This document shows positions 32,583-40,178 of a stretch of 64,000 bases of DNA, in pieces. The DNA is from Paenibacillus sp. BIHB 4019. Its GTDB lineage: Bacteria > Bacillota > Bacilli > Paenibacillales > Paenibacillaceae. The stretch is taken from positions 7,182,672 through 7,246,671 of the forward strand of contig NZ_CP016808.1 of NCBI RefSeq assembly GCF_002741035.1, given 5' to 3'. Each line of letters opens with the position of its first letter. The stretch's first letter is position 1. The notes under the pieces were generated by a model. That model searched no databases. It saw only the letters and a list, made by a program, of their open reading frames with translations, and was not told where the DNA came from. A program made the translations under genes and the position numbers.

Positions 32583-32661
32583 TTAGTAACGGGTAAGTGA
32601 TTTACTAATGAACGTCTATCCAAACAGCTTAATTACTACTCAGTAAGTAACCAGATAGTAA
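32583..32661. repeat. candidate centromere: TTAGTAA/TTACTAA repeats
   Basis: In the 110-bp gap between dnaB and parM: TTAGTAA (32583), GTAAGT (32593), TTACTAA (32602), TTACTA (32633), AGTAAGTAA (32642) and TAGTAA (32656). These are direct and inverted copies with short spacing. A cluster beside a parM operon is where a parC-like site is expected. Confidence 0.45.
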
Positions 32662-32662
32662 A

Positions 32663-34075
32663 TTACGCCCCGCGCCTGTACATGTCAGGCACTCCATTAC
32701 CTGTCGGCGGTGGGCCTTTAGGCAATTCTTCATGGGAACGGTCCATGTTCACAAATTTATTGAAATTCTTCAGGAAAATTAGCTCCACTGTACCGATAGG
32801 GCCATTTCGCTGCTTCGCCAGAATGATTTCAATGATGTTTTTCTTCTCCGATTCTTTATCGTAATAATCATCCCTATAAAGGAAGGCTACAATGTCAGCA
32901 TCTTGCTCAATCGAACCGGATTCCCGAAGATCGGACATTAGCGGTCGCTTGTCCTGACGTTGCTCCACGCCTCGGCTCAGCTGTGACAGTGCGATAACCG
33001 GAACCTCAAGTTCACGGGCAAGCTGCTTCAGTGTACGGGAAATGTGCGCAACCTCTTCCTGACGGTTATTACCTCGACCATTCCCAGAGATAAGTTGCAG
33101 GTAATCAATTAGGATCAATCCTAATTTCCCTTCTCTCTTCAGGCGCCTACACTTAGAACGGATTTCATTCACTGTGATTCCTGGAGTGTCGTCAATGTAA
33201 ATATCTGCTTCGGCAAGCTTGCTTACAGCATTGGTTATCTTCTCCCAATCGTCACCTTCAAACAGTCCCGTTCGCATTCTATTCGCATCAATATTTCCTT
33301 CAGCACATATCATCCTGCGAACAAGCTGTCCTTCAGACATTTCAAGGCTGAATATGGCAACCGATTCTCCCGTTCTAATTCCAACGTTCTGGCCTATATT
33401 GAGCGCTAAAGCCGTTTTTCCCATTGATGGCCTTGCAGCAATTATGATTAAATCACCGTCATGGAATCCGGCCGTCATATTGTCAAGATCGGTGAAGCAT
33501 GAACGAACACCGATTACTCCTTTATTAATGTACCTGTTGTTGTAAAGATGCTCCGTTTCGTCTACCACCTTAAACAGCACATCTTTTATCTTCGACATTC
33601 CCTTTGAACCTAGAGCCTGGTCGGAAAGTTTGGAAAATGATACCTCGGCTTTTTCTATGAAGCCTGAAAAATCATCACTGTTGGCTGCCTGCTCTGACAG
33701 CTCAGACATTGTTTCAATTGCTTGCCTGCGTTTAAACATTTCCTCTACTCGATCAGTGTAGAAGCCCACATTTGCAGCAGTAGGAACAGCAGCTGAAAGT
33801 CTTGATAAATAACTGACTCCGCCTATAGAATCTATTTCCTCTGAATCTTGTAAATATGATGTTAGAGAAACTAAATCAAGTGGAATTGGTGGTGAAGCTT
33901 CTTTGATTCTAGTCATAGCTCTATAAATACGTGCATGCGCAATGTCGGAGAACTCTCCGCCGACCAGTTGGGCGCTTACGGTATCATAAGCATCAGCGTC
34001 AACCAAAATAGCACCTAAAACCGACTGCTCCGCTTGAATATCCACGGGCATATAAATGTTGCTTCTTTCACTCAA
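32663..34075 (-). CDS. dnaB: DnaB-type replicative helicase
   Basis: 470 residues from TTG 34075 (GAGGTGA five bases upstream, overlapping the loader gene stop); the frame is open further up to 34141, but that is inside the loader gene. N-terminal DnaB domain (DIQAEQSVLGAIL...), linker, and RecA-like domain with Walker A ARPSMGKTALAL, DIYIDDTPG, Walker B LILIDYLQLI, and the H4-like SQLSRGVEQR loop. It unwinds phage DNA and works with the loader upstream. Phage-encoded DnaB frees the phage from host helicase loading. Confidence 0.96.
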   Translation of the reverse strand: MSERSNIYMPVDIQAEQSVLGAILVDADAYDTVSAQLVGGEFSDIAHARIYRAMTRIKEASPPIPLDLVSLTSYLQDSEEIDSIGGVSYLSRLSAAVPTAANVGFYTDRVEEMFKRRQAIETMSELSEQAANSDDFSGFIEKAEVSFSKLSDQALGSKGMSKIKDVLFKVVDETEHLYNNRYINKGVIGVRSCFTDLDNMTAGFHDGDLIIIAARPSMGKTALALNIGQNVGIRTGESVAIFSLEMSEGQLVRRMICAEGNIDANRMRTGLFEGDDWEKITNAVSKLAEADIYIDDTPGITVNEIRSKCRRLKREGKLGLILIDYLQLISGNGRGNNRQEEVAHISRTLKQLARELEVPVIALSQLSRGVEQRQDKRPLMSDLRESGSIEQDADIVAFLYRDDYYDKESEKKNIIEIILAKQRNGPIGTVELIFLKNFNKFVNMDRSHEELPKGPPPTGNGVPDMYRRGA

Positions 34076-34412
34076 TGACTTCACCTCGCAGCTTATCTTT
34101 AAGAGCCTGCCAATAGCCTTCAGGCGGTGGATTGTTTTCATTGGCCCAAGCCACCAAATTAGATTGATGCAAGGCAGCCTGATCTTTGCTACGCTCCCTA
34201 TCTAGCTGATCGCCTAGCTTGCCGCGAATATCTGCAATCTTGGGTGGGAATCTATCAACCAAAATATGATCATCTACGTTTTTCATTGCAGCGTCGAACG
34301 GGAAATCCTTTAGATATTTATAGTGCCGATCAACCTCATCGTCGCTGTCATCGAAGGCAGCGTAATTATCCTTGATAACGATGAACAGCTCATACACTTC
34401 GGCTTTGTTCAC
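34068..34412 (-). CDS. replicative helicase loader/inhibitor (G39P-like)
   Basis: 114 residues from GTG 34412, with GAGGAGG nine bases upstream. The helical N-terminus VNKAEVYELFIVIKDNYAAF, then HYKYLKDFPFDAAMKNVDDHILVDRFPPKIADI, is the SPP1 G39P type that binds DnaB and brings it to the origin-bound initiator. The C-terminal part is basic and flexible. Directly upstream of dnaB and downstream of the initiator, the order used by SPP1-like phages (g38-g39-g40). Confidence 0.85.
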   Translation of the reverse strand: MNKAEVYELFIVIKDNYAAFDDSDDEVDRHYKYLKDFPFDAAMKNVDDHILVDRFPPKIADIRGKLGDQLDRERSKDQAALHQSNLVAWANENNPPPEGYWQALKDKLRGEVIE

Positions 34413-35265
34413 TTCTCCGTGCCTCCTCAGCTCGACGACGTAAATCGTCCTTATCTCGTTGCTGCTTACTTCTCCGAGATGGCGAAACTCCAAGGGCGAC
34501 TGGTACGTGCGGCACCGCTCCAGTTATGGTTGTGTCCACCTTGCTACGCTCCCACTCGCTATAGCAGCGTGGTATGCAATAGCTCATGTTGCGTATTTCA
34601 TCCCTTGCATGCTGTGGCTTGTATTCGGCAAAGGAATTATCAATGCTGGTTTTAATTATCGAAAATGGTATTCCTGTAGCCACCAGCTTTTTCACCTCAG
34701 CAAAATCATTCGTGCTAAGCGTGAATCCCTTGCCTCGTTTTTGGAGGAAGTATTTTTCTACTTCCATAGCTCTGCGAATGATTTCGTCAGGATCAGTAAT
34801 AACAACATCTTTAAAGACTGTAATATCTTTATTAGATGGCTCATTTTTGCACTCCTGATGGTTCATATTTGAGCTATCTGTAGGTTCATGATGGCTCATT
34901 TCTGCACCTTCTGAAATGCTAGATGGTTCATTTATGCCCCTTCTGTTTTCGCCAAATTTCTTCGAATTACGCACCGAAATTATAATTCCGTATGGAGCTC
35001 GTTTCGTATGAATGTAATCATGCTGCTCCAGCGTCTCAATCCAGCGCTTGACCGTTGATCGATTGACCCCAAACTGTTCCGCCAATCGATCAATCTTAAC
35101 TGGTGCTCCTCCTAATACAACCCCCCACGTTATTCCGTCCCGAACAGCGTCTTTTGTAGTGGAGCTGACGCACCATAAAAACAGCCAGATAGCCGAATTA
35201 ATTTGCTTATAATGAATTGGGTCTAAAACGCCGGAGTACACGGGGAATGGATAGCTGTTCGACAT
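34390..35265 (-). CDS. phage replication initiator with wHTH domain
   Basis: 291 residues. The N-terminal 100 residues contain a winged helix-turn-helix (IDRLAEQFGVNRSTVKRWIETLEQ), close to those of phage O/DnaD-type initiators. Residues about 110-150 are a low-complexity Asn/Ser/Glu/His linker encoded by the iterons. The C-terminal part (150-260) is helical, with KYFLQKRGKGFTLSTND and a WER segment. It should bind the origin inside its own gene and recruit the loader and DnaB. It overlaps the loader gene by 23 bp. Confidence 0.85.
   Translation of the reverse strand: MSNSYPFPVYSGVLDPIHYKQINSAIWLFLWCVSSTTKDAVRDGITWGVVLGGAPVKIDRLAEQFGVNRSTVKRWIETLEQHDYIHTKRAPYGIIISVRNSKKFGENRRGINEPSSISEGAEMSHHEPTDSSNMNHQECKNEPSNKDITVFKDVVITDPDEIIRRAMEVEKYFLQKRGKGFTLSTNDFAEVKKLVATGIPFSIIKTSIDNSFAEYKPQHARDEIRNMSYCIPRCYSEWERSKVDTTITGAVPHVPVALGVSPSRRSKQQRDKDDLRRRAEEARRSEQSRSV
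34835..34939. repeat. iterons: candidate phage replication origin inside the initiator gene
   Basis: Four direct copies of GATGG(C/T)TCATTTnTGCnC at 34835, 34857, 34890 and 34922, plus a half-copy at 34880, spaced 22-33 bp. The encoded linker repeats NEPS/HHEP motifs. The layout (iterons in the initiator gene, linker between DNA-binding and partner domains) parallels lambda O. Confidence 0.7.
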
Positions 35266-35290
35266 AGTCTCTCCCCTTCCAATTGCTCAG

Positions 35291-36289
35291 TTAAAATAGC
35301 GCCCGCAGCTGATCCGCAACGTTTGCCGCAGCAGCCTTAAGTTTTACTTTCTCCTCCGGTTCCTTGACCTCTTCAATTGCTGTAACTAATATTTTCCCTT
35401 GATCAATGATCCCCTGAAGATAAAACTTCGCTTTAAGGAACGCTTCATTATTACTCCGCTCAAGTTGTTTCATAAGCTTGTCCAACTGCTCTTGCAGCGT
35501 TGCTTCCTTCTCAGCTGCCTGCGCCTTTAGCTCCTGTTCTTGCTGCTGAAGACGTTCTGCAAGCTCCGCTTCCTTCTGCTTTAATTCCTCTTCCAGCTCC
35601 TTAGCCTTTTCAGCAGCTGCACTAGAAGCTTTCTCTGCTTTGCGCAGCTCCGTTTTAAGTTTGGCAGTCTCTGTTTTATTTCCTGACTGCTGTGCCTTTT
35701 CAATTTCTTGCTCCAGCTCGCGAACCTTGTCTTCCTGAGATTTGCGCAACGCAAGTTCTGCTTGATATTGCTCATAAACAGCTGCTTGTTGCTCTTTCTG
35801 CGTCGCGGCCCAACCTTTAAAATTGGCTTCTAGTATTTCCGCATGCGCTTCCGATGCATCAAGCCTCAATTTCAAGGATTCTTTTTCCTTTTCAGCCTCT
35901 TGCTGTGCCTTTATAGCCGCCTGCAACTCGCGAGTAGACATTCCAGATGCATTATGCTCCTCTGCAAACGCCTCTCTTTCCTCGGCTGGTAAACTCAGCA
36001 ATGCAACAGCCTGGCTATAGCTCAAATTCCCAAGCGTTTGGCTATCTGCATATTCAGCAGCTACTTTCATAAAGTTGTTTGCGCTAGATTGCCCGTAACT
36101 AACATTAGTCTGTAGCCAATTACCCCATTCACCATGGGCCACCAGTTCCTTCGCTTCAGTCAATCGGCGACCAATCTCGATGGCAGACTGCAATACATAC
36201 TTACGTGCCTGAACATCAATGCTTCTGATCTCAGCCGCGATCACTTCCGGCGTCCGTACAATTTCCTTTGCTTGTTTAGCTCTAGCCAC
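35291..36289 (-). CDS. DUF3102-like phage protein with long coiled coil
   Basis: 332 residues from GTG 36289 (AGGGGGAAT upstream). The first 110 residues resemble DUF3102: EIGRRLTEAKELVAHGEWGNWL and SYSQAVALLSLP. Residues 115-290 are one very long coiled coil rich in Glu, Lys and Gln. The C-terminus is helical. Such proteins lie in the replication modules of Firmicute phages and are thought to bind DNA or a host protein; the role is unknown. Confidence 0.85.
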   Translation of the reverse strand: MARAKQAKEIVRTPEVIAAEIRSIDVQARKYVLQSAIEIGRRLTEAKELVAHGEWGNWLQTNVSYGQSSANNFMKVAAEYADSQTLGNLSYSQAVALLSLPAEEREAFAEEHNASGMSTRELQAAIKAQQEAEKEKESLKLRLDASEAHAEILEANFKGWAATQKEQQAAVYEQYQAELALRKSQEDKVRELEQEIEKAQQSGNKTETAKLKTELRKAEKASSAAAEKAKELEEELKQKEAELAERLQQQEQELKAQAAEKEATLQEQLDKLMKQLERSNNEAFLKAKFYLQGIIDQGKILVTAIEEVKEPEEKVKLKAAAANVADQLRALF

Positions 36290-36301
36290 ACACTATTCCC
36301 C

Positions 36302-36622
36302 CTAAAGTAAATCATCCAATGAAACGTTAAAATGGACTGGCGCTGCTTCCGCTTCTTTTTTTGGAACGGAAACACCGAAGTATTGAAGCACAATAGCGAA
36401 TGCCTCCTCATCGGTAAGCGCCCCGTTACTATGAATAGCTGCTTGCTGCATGGCCTGAATGCTACCTTCCACGCTTTTGCCTTCTACTAATATCAAATGC
36501 GAGTGTGTCGGATTTTCACGGATATGATTTATCAGGAAGCCTCCGATCACAGGGACATACTTATTCACCTTGTCAGCACTCCCGATATCTGCCTGAAGCT
36601 TCCGTAAAGCCTGCTGCAACAT
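36302..36622 (-). CDS. PcfK/AcrIIA9-family-like protein (candidate anti-Cas9)
   Basis: 106 residues, GGGAGGC before the ATG. Order of features: an N-terminal helix, VPVIGGFLINHIRENPTHSH, then LILVEGKSVEGSIQAMQ, then LTDEEAFAIVLQYFGV, a Pro/Glu linker and a final FNVSLDDLL. This is the arrangement that I know for the PcfK-like family, in which AcrIIA9 (a Cas9 inhibitor) is placed: 'ILAEGKTIKGSL', 'xEEGFxIVLKYFG', 'FDVxLxDFL'. PcfK-like proteins also occur in conjugative elements with unknown roles. It lies between two early genes, in an early transcript where anti-CRISPRs would be useful. Confidence 0.7.
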   Translation of the reverse strand: MLQQALRKLQADIGSADKVNKYVPVIGGFLINHIRENPTHSHLILVEGKSVEGSIQAMQQAAIHSNGALTDEEAFAIVLQYFGVSVPKKEAEAAPVHFNVSLDDLL

Positions 36623-36682
36623 CCCGTATGCCTCCCTATAGGATGCGCTGACAGGTCATACCTGCCAGCGCCAAATGATTAA

Positions 36683-37402
36683 TTAACCTACAATGACAAC
36701 CTGCTTTGCTTCGATTTGACGACTGAGCTGAGAACTTAAATATTGCTTGATTTCAGCAATGGCAACGATTTTCCACGCTCCGCCATCGGCTTCAAACAAT
36801 GCCGCACTCGGACCGTCCTTCATCCTTAATACAAAAGCAGATTCCGGTTGCTCAACTTCGACAAAGGTTCTGAAAGGCTTGAGATATACCGGATTCGGCA
36901 CCTTCACGTTTTCAACCGTTGCAATTCCGGCCTTCGCAGTTACTTGCTGGCTTACTCCATCGTCGCCAACACCAACAACCTTTTCTTCCTTGACGTTCCC
37001 GATCACTGCAAGCACGGATGCGCGCATATCTGTCTGCACAAAGCAGCTCTGCAATAAAATGTTGAATTGCTCAAGCCCGCAGAACTTGTCAAAAGGAATA
37101 TCCGGCAACAGCGCCTGGGCATAAATCAAGGTGTTACGTTCAAGTTCGCGATTGTACCCGCCCACTACGCTAACATCCGTTGGCGACTTGACATGGATCA
37201 ATACAGGCAGTTTACCGTCGAAATCATTTGTGATATATTCCACGATTCCGGATAGGTTGTGAACTTTCAAAGGGGTAACCGTCGGCTCGGTGATACGCTT
37301 AAGGTCATTATTGGTGTAAATCTGGCCATTAATTTCTTCCGTTTTAATAGGCGCAAATACTGGTGCAAGGCCCAAAATCTTTTCGATTGCTTCTTTAATC
37401 AT
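36683..37402 (-). CDS. hypothetical phage protein, 239 aa
   Basis: An alpha/beta protein, GGAGGG before the ATG, without recognised motif. It begins MIKEAIEKILGLAPV and contains GGYNRELERNTLIYAQALLP and PVYLKPFRTFVEVEQPES. Related proteins, often annotated only as phage protein, lie beside DUF3102 genes in Bacillus and Clostridium phages. It may belong to the DNA replication/recombination module. Confidence 0.8.
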   Translation of the reverse strand: MIKEAIEKILGLAPVFAPIKTEEINGQIYTNNDLKRITEPTVTPLKVHNLSGIVEYITNDFDGKLPVLIHVKSPTDVSVVGGYNRELERNTLIYAQALLPDIPFDKFCGLEQFNILLQSCFVQTDMRASVLAVIGNVKEEKVVGVGDDGVSQQVTAKAGIATVENVKVPNPVYLKPFRTFVEVEQPESAFVLRMKDGPSAALFEADGGAWKIVAIAEIKQYLSSQLSRQIEAKQVVIVG

Positions 37403-37430
37403 TACAAAATCCCTCCGAAATATTATTGAA

Positions 37431-37817
37431 TTACCTGAATACGCCGTTTACTACGTTTTTTAAACCTTCAGGAGCAGCGCCTGTACCATCTACGACAGCG
37501 CCTGCATTGTTCATCATCATTTGATTGCGATCTTGTTGAGTTAATAGCTCCGCTACTACTCCATTGCCCTGGTTGTCATAATCAAAAACGAATCGTGACG
37601 GAACGCCCTCTCTCGATGCCAGCGATGCAGTTACCTGCGTATCGACAGCAGCCGACTGACGGTCCTTATCCGGCTTGATGGTTAATTTGATTGTCAATGT
37701 CCGGTTTGCAACGGCGCTAGTGTTAGGGTCGAGCACGTTATCAGCGATGCGCTGAAGCTCATTTTTGATTTGTTCTGCAACCGCGCCGCCAGCTAGCGTA
37801 TTAATGTTGATATTCAT
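37431..37817 (-). CDS. conserved phage replication-module protein, 128 aa
   Basis: ATG 37817 with GGAGGTGA seven bases upstream; 7 extra codons are open before. Starts MNININTLAGGAVAEQ. The pattern (helix, then IKLTIKPDKDRQSAAVDTQVTAS beta strands and a Gly/Asn-rich end) is seen in small phage proteins sometimes labelled 'replication terminator'. I would keep the function open. Conserved position upstream of the 239-residue gene. Confidence 0.75.
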   Translation of the reverse strand: MNININTLAGGAVAEQIKNELQRIADNVLDPNTSAVANRTLTIKLTIKPDKDRQSAAVDTQVTASLASREGVPSRFVFDYDNQGNGVVAELLTQQDRNQMMMNNAGAVVDGTGAAPEGLKNVVNGVFR

Positions 37818-37853
37818 ATGGATTTCACCTCCTCTCAATGAAGTAGGGAAAGG

Positions 37854-38006
37854 TTAGGCCGGAATGACGCGAGGCTTGCCAGACACGCGATGCACAATAT
37901 GCAGCTGATGTGGCTCACTCTTAAACACGAGCCAGTTTTCTGGCGTCAGCTTTACATTGGCAATCGCCTGCTTCTGGCGCCTTGTCGGATTCTTCCCGTT
38001 CTTCAC
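37854..38006 (-). CDS. DUF6906-like small phage protein, 50 aa
   Basis: GTG 38006 with GGGGGAGGTGA upstream. 50 codons starting MKNGKNPTRRQK and ending HIVHRVSGKPRVIPA. The compact pattern 'KNGKxPTRRQK...NWLVFK...HIVHR' is very common in Bacillales phages (DUF6906). Basic and probably RNA- or DNA-binding. It lies between two other small early genes. Confidence 0.8.
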   Translation of the reverse strand: MKNGKNPTRRQKQAIANVKLTPENWLVFKSEPHQLHIVHRVSGKPRVIPA

Positions 38007-38010
38007 AGCT

Positions 38011-38199
38011 TCACCTCCCCCACTTTTTAATTGCGGGCTTCCGCTTAGCTTCTACTACAGCGGACTCAAAAAATATAAGAGGTTTGCCAGTATCCGGCTG
38101 AAGCTTGAACAACGTCCGCGCATGTCCCCAAATCTCAGTTACCTCTCCTACCGATCCGCAGGCCGTGCGCACTACATCGCCCTTAAGTATGTATATCAT
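38011..38199 (-). CDS. small phage protein, 62 aa
   Basis: ATG 38199 with GGGGAGGG seven bases upstream (the frame is open for 37 codons more without a ribosome site). Starts MIYILKGDVVRTACGSVGEV: small SH3-like/KOW-like beta barrel pattern (GDVVRT...GxVxEI...), then a basic C-terminus. Unassigned. Ends 5 bp before the DUF6906-like start codon. Confidence 0.7.
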   Translation of the reverse strand: MIYILKGDVVRTACGSVGEVTEIWGHARTLFKLQPDTGKPLIFFESAVVEAKRKPAIKKWGR

Positions 38200-38313
38200 C
38201 CGGATACCCTCCCCTCTTGATGCTTGCCCCGCATCGTCCGACGCCCCGATCATGCCGATCTGAACGCCCGACGACAAAGGCAAACGCCTATGTCGCTTAC
38301 TAGTCACCAATAT

Positions 38314-39048
38314 TCATACAACCAATTGCGTCTGGACCACTTTCAGTCGTTCGTTGGCAATGTCAATATAGCGCTGCTCCTTCTCTATTCCAACAAAGTT
38401 TCTATTACACCTAGCTGCAGCCACAGCAGTTGTTCCGCTACCGATGCAGTTGTCTAGAATCAAATCACCATCGTTTGTGTATGTCCGAATGAGGTATTCG
38501 AAGAGTGCGACAGGTTTCTGCGTTGGGTGGTATCGTTCCCTGTCTCTCGGATAGTAAAGTACGTCAACCGGATAACGATCTGTTTGCCCCCCGCCTTCGG
38601 TACCGATATTCGTCTTTCCGTAGTTACTGCCATCACTTGTGTGTTTTTTGAATCGATTTACTGGCTTGTGCCCACTGGTCTTTTGAGGATTATACGTTGG
38701 CAATTTTTTATAAAAGACAAGTACGTTTTCATGTACCTTCAGCGGCATCCGCTTTGCATTCAGGAATCCGGTACTGTTGTTTTTTATCCAAATCCATTCA
38801 TAACGAAGAAGCTGCAGGTTGCTGGCTCCCAGAACCTTATCGAATGGTGTTTGAGCTGTAAGAACAATCGCACCATGATCCTTAATCAAGCGGTTGTACT
38901 CAAACCAAAGCTTGTCCAACGGGATGACGCTATCCCAAGAATTTTCAGTGGTACCGTAAGGCAAATCGCAAAGGATCATATCGAAGCTCTTGTCAGGAAG
39001 AGTAGGCATGATCTCCAAGCAGTCACCATGAAATATTTGATTTTTCAC
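38314..39048 (-). CDS. orphan site-specific DNA methyltransferase
   Basis: 244 residues, GTG start. Amino-methyltransferase of the beta order: the catalytic motif IV DLPYG near residue 29 comes before the SAM-binding motif I DNCIGSGTT near residue 205. The start MKNQIFHGDCLEIMPTLPD is typical. The N4-cytosine or N6-adenine choice cannot be read; 'LPYG' is closest to N6A/N4C types. No restriction enzyme gene is near, so it probably protects phage DNA or regulates transcription. Confidence 0.9.
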   Translation of the reverse strand: MKNQIFHGDCLEIMPTLPDKSFDMILCDLPYGTTENSWDSVIPLDKLWFEYNRLIKDHGAIVLTAQTPFDKVLGASNLQLLRYEWIWIKNNSTGFLNAKRMPLKVHENVLVFYKKLPTYNPQKTSGHKPVNRFKKHTSDGSNYGKTNIGTEGGGQTDRYPVDVLYYPRDRERYHPTQKPVALFEYLIRTYTNDGDLILDNCIGSGTTAVAAARCNRNFVGIEKEQRYIDIANERLKVVQTQLVV

Positions 39049-39054
39049 GGCTAG

Positions 39055-39213
39055 TTAATCCCTCCCCAAATCAATTTTCGTATCCATCAAATAAACGAAA
39101 TAGGTCTGTCCACAATAAGGGCAAGCTGGCTCCTCCGTTATCTTAGGGTCCGTTGCATATACCCCTTCGCAAATCTCACAACGATGAACAGATAGTATCT
39201 TGAAAACTGGCAT
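39055..39213 (-). CDS. zinc-ribbon micro-protein, 52 aa
   Basis: ATG 39213 with GGGAGGC six bases upstream. 52 codons starting MPVFKILSVHRC; the pairs Cys-Glu-Ile-Cys and Cys-Pro-Tyr-Cys make a zinc ribbon. Similar proteins occur in Firmicute phages next to methylase genes. Function unknown; may bind DNA or a polymerase. Ends 6 bp before the methyltransferase start. Confidence 0.75.
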   Translation of the reverse strand: MPVFKILSVHRCEICEGVYATDPKITEEPACPYCGQTYFVYLMDTKIDLGRD

Positions 39214-39565
39214 GGTCACGCCTCCCTTCCAGATAGGTTCCCGTTCCTCCAGCTTCCCGAACCGACCGTTTGAACCGGATTCCCTCCTCCTGCTCGTCCA
39301 GCCAAAGATGGCACCATTTGCAAACATGGAACAAATCGTCTACCGCTGTCTTATGATCAATGAGGCGACGCCCTATCGTGTGCGCTCTCTCTGTTGCTAA
39401 TCGGCCCTGACAACGTTCCCGCACCTCACATTTCTCGCCAGACCGCTCGCGCAGCTCCGCATCAACTTCCGCGCTGATCGCGCCGAGCTTCTTTTGTTTG
39501 GAGCTTGTCCGCCTGCTTTTGGCTGGCTTCGGTACCGGATTATAAGATGCTGCAAAATTCACCAT
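39176..39565 (-). CDS. HNH-endonuclease-like protein
   Basis: 129 residues. A Cys-x5-Cys ... AHTIGRR ... HVCKWCHLWLD pattern resembles the HNH fold, with zinc Cys and HxxC-xxC-H. The basic N-terminus (SRRTSSKQKK) may bind DNA. HNH proteins often stand near terminases or in early operons; the small size suggests nuclease or HNH-type homing relic. It overlaps the zinc-ribbon gene by 38 bp and is coupled upstream by TAATG. Confidence 0.75.
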   Translation of the reverse strand: MVNFAASYNPVPKPAKSRRTSSKQKKLGAISAEVDAELRERSGEKCEVRERCQGRLATERAHTIGRRLIDHKTAVDDLFHVCKWCHLWLDEQEEGIRFKRSVREAGGTGTYLEGRRDHASFQDTICSSL

Positions 39566-39774
39566 TATGAAATTCCCCGTTGCCGCTTCCGGCTTGTCGT
39601 GCTATACTCCATGTATCCAATAATTTGCTTGTCCGAAAATGTCCAGTTACAGCTGGGCATTTTCGCTTTTCTAGCCCTTGAAATCTTAACCTCGTAAAAT
39701 TCCAAAAATGTTGTAACAATCATTCCCGCGAATAACACCGCGCCTATCGCCTGCCACCACCAAGTATTAATCAA
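39565..39774 (-). CDS. small membrane protein, 69 aa
   Basis: TTG 39774 with AAAGGAGGG six bases upstream. One transmembrane helix (WWWQAIGAVLFAGMIVTTFLEF, here residues 5-26) and a basic cytosolic tail. No family recognised. Between the XRE gene and the HNH gene; its stop overlaps the HNH start (TAATG). Confidence 0.7.
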   Translation of the reverse strand: MINTWWWQAIGAVLFAGMIVTTFLEFYEVKISRARKAKMPSCNWTFSDKQIIGYMEYSTTSRKRQRGIS

Positions 39775-39790
39775 CCAAATCCCTCCTTTA

Positions 39791-40045
39791 TTAAGCTGCA
39801 CCCGATACTTGCAAAATGGTCTGCAAGATCGTTACCGGATCAGTCCCGCCTACCAAGGCATAGCCGACGTCTTTCGCATTTGTCTTATCCAACCAAGTCA
39901 AAAATGTTTGCATGTCAGCAAGCTTATGTCCCTTCTCAAACTTGGATATGCAGCTGCGTGAGCGATTTAGTAACTCCGCCAACTTCTCTTGGCTCAGCCC
40001 AGCTCGCTCGCGACATGCATGTAACACCGCTCCAAATCCTAGCAT
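39791..40045 (-). CDS. XRE-family helix-turn-helix protein
   Basis: 84 residues from ATG 40045 (AGGAGG upstream). The HTH is near residues 14-45: LSQEKLAELLNRSRSCISKFEKGHKL. C-terminal helical tail. The 15-bp palindrome GTTCCAATTTGGAAC directly upstream of its ribosome site is a likely operator. A second phage XRE regulator besides cI and cro; it may control the early operon. Confidence 0.88.
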   Translation of the reverse strand: MLGFGAVLHACRERAGLSQEKLAELLNRSRSCISKFEKGHKLADMQTFLTWLDKTNAKDVGYALVGGTDPVTILQTILQVSGAA

Positions 40046-40062
40046 CCTCCTACCCTCCTTTC

Positions 40063-40077
40063 GTTCCAATTTGGAAC
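40063..40077. promoter_or_regulatory. palindromic operator GTTCCAATTTGGAAC
   Basis: Perfect 15-bp palindrome between the XRE gene at 40045 and the next upstream gene; a half-site CGTTCCG lies close by. Its sequence differs from the GAAAC...GTTTC operators of cI/cro, so it is probably bound by the adjacent XRE protein. Confidence 0.55.
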
Positions 40078-40099
40078 AGGCGTTCCGACTATTCTGTTG

Positions 40100-40178
40100 T
40101 AAAATAAAACCATACCGTAACTGCCTGTTTGCCTCTCATCCCCTGCCCGACATCGACAACGGTGTCGGGCAATTTTTT
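40100..40178 (+). ncRNA. second candidate plus-strand small RNA
   Basis: TAAAAT (40100-40105) is followed about 40 bases later by the stem TGCCCGACA/TGTCGGGCA (40144-40152, 40163-40171) and six T on the plus strand only. No -35 is visible, so support is weaker than at 30161. The T-run is absent on the minus strand, although all genes here are on that strand. Confidence 0.25.

Noticed and set aside
34835..34939. CRISPR-like array
   Set aside because: Repeats are only about 18 bp with 4-15 bp gaps inside a coding gene; they fit iterons, not repeat-spacer units.
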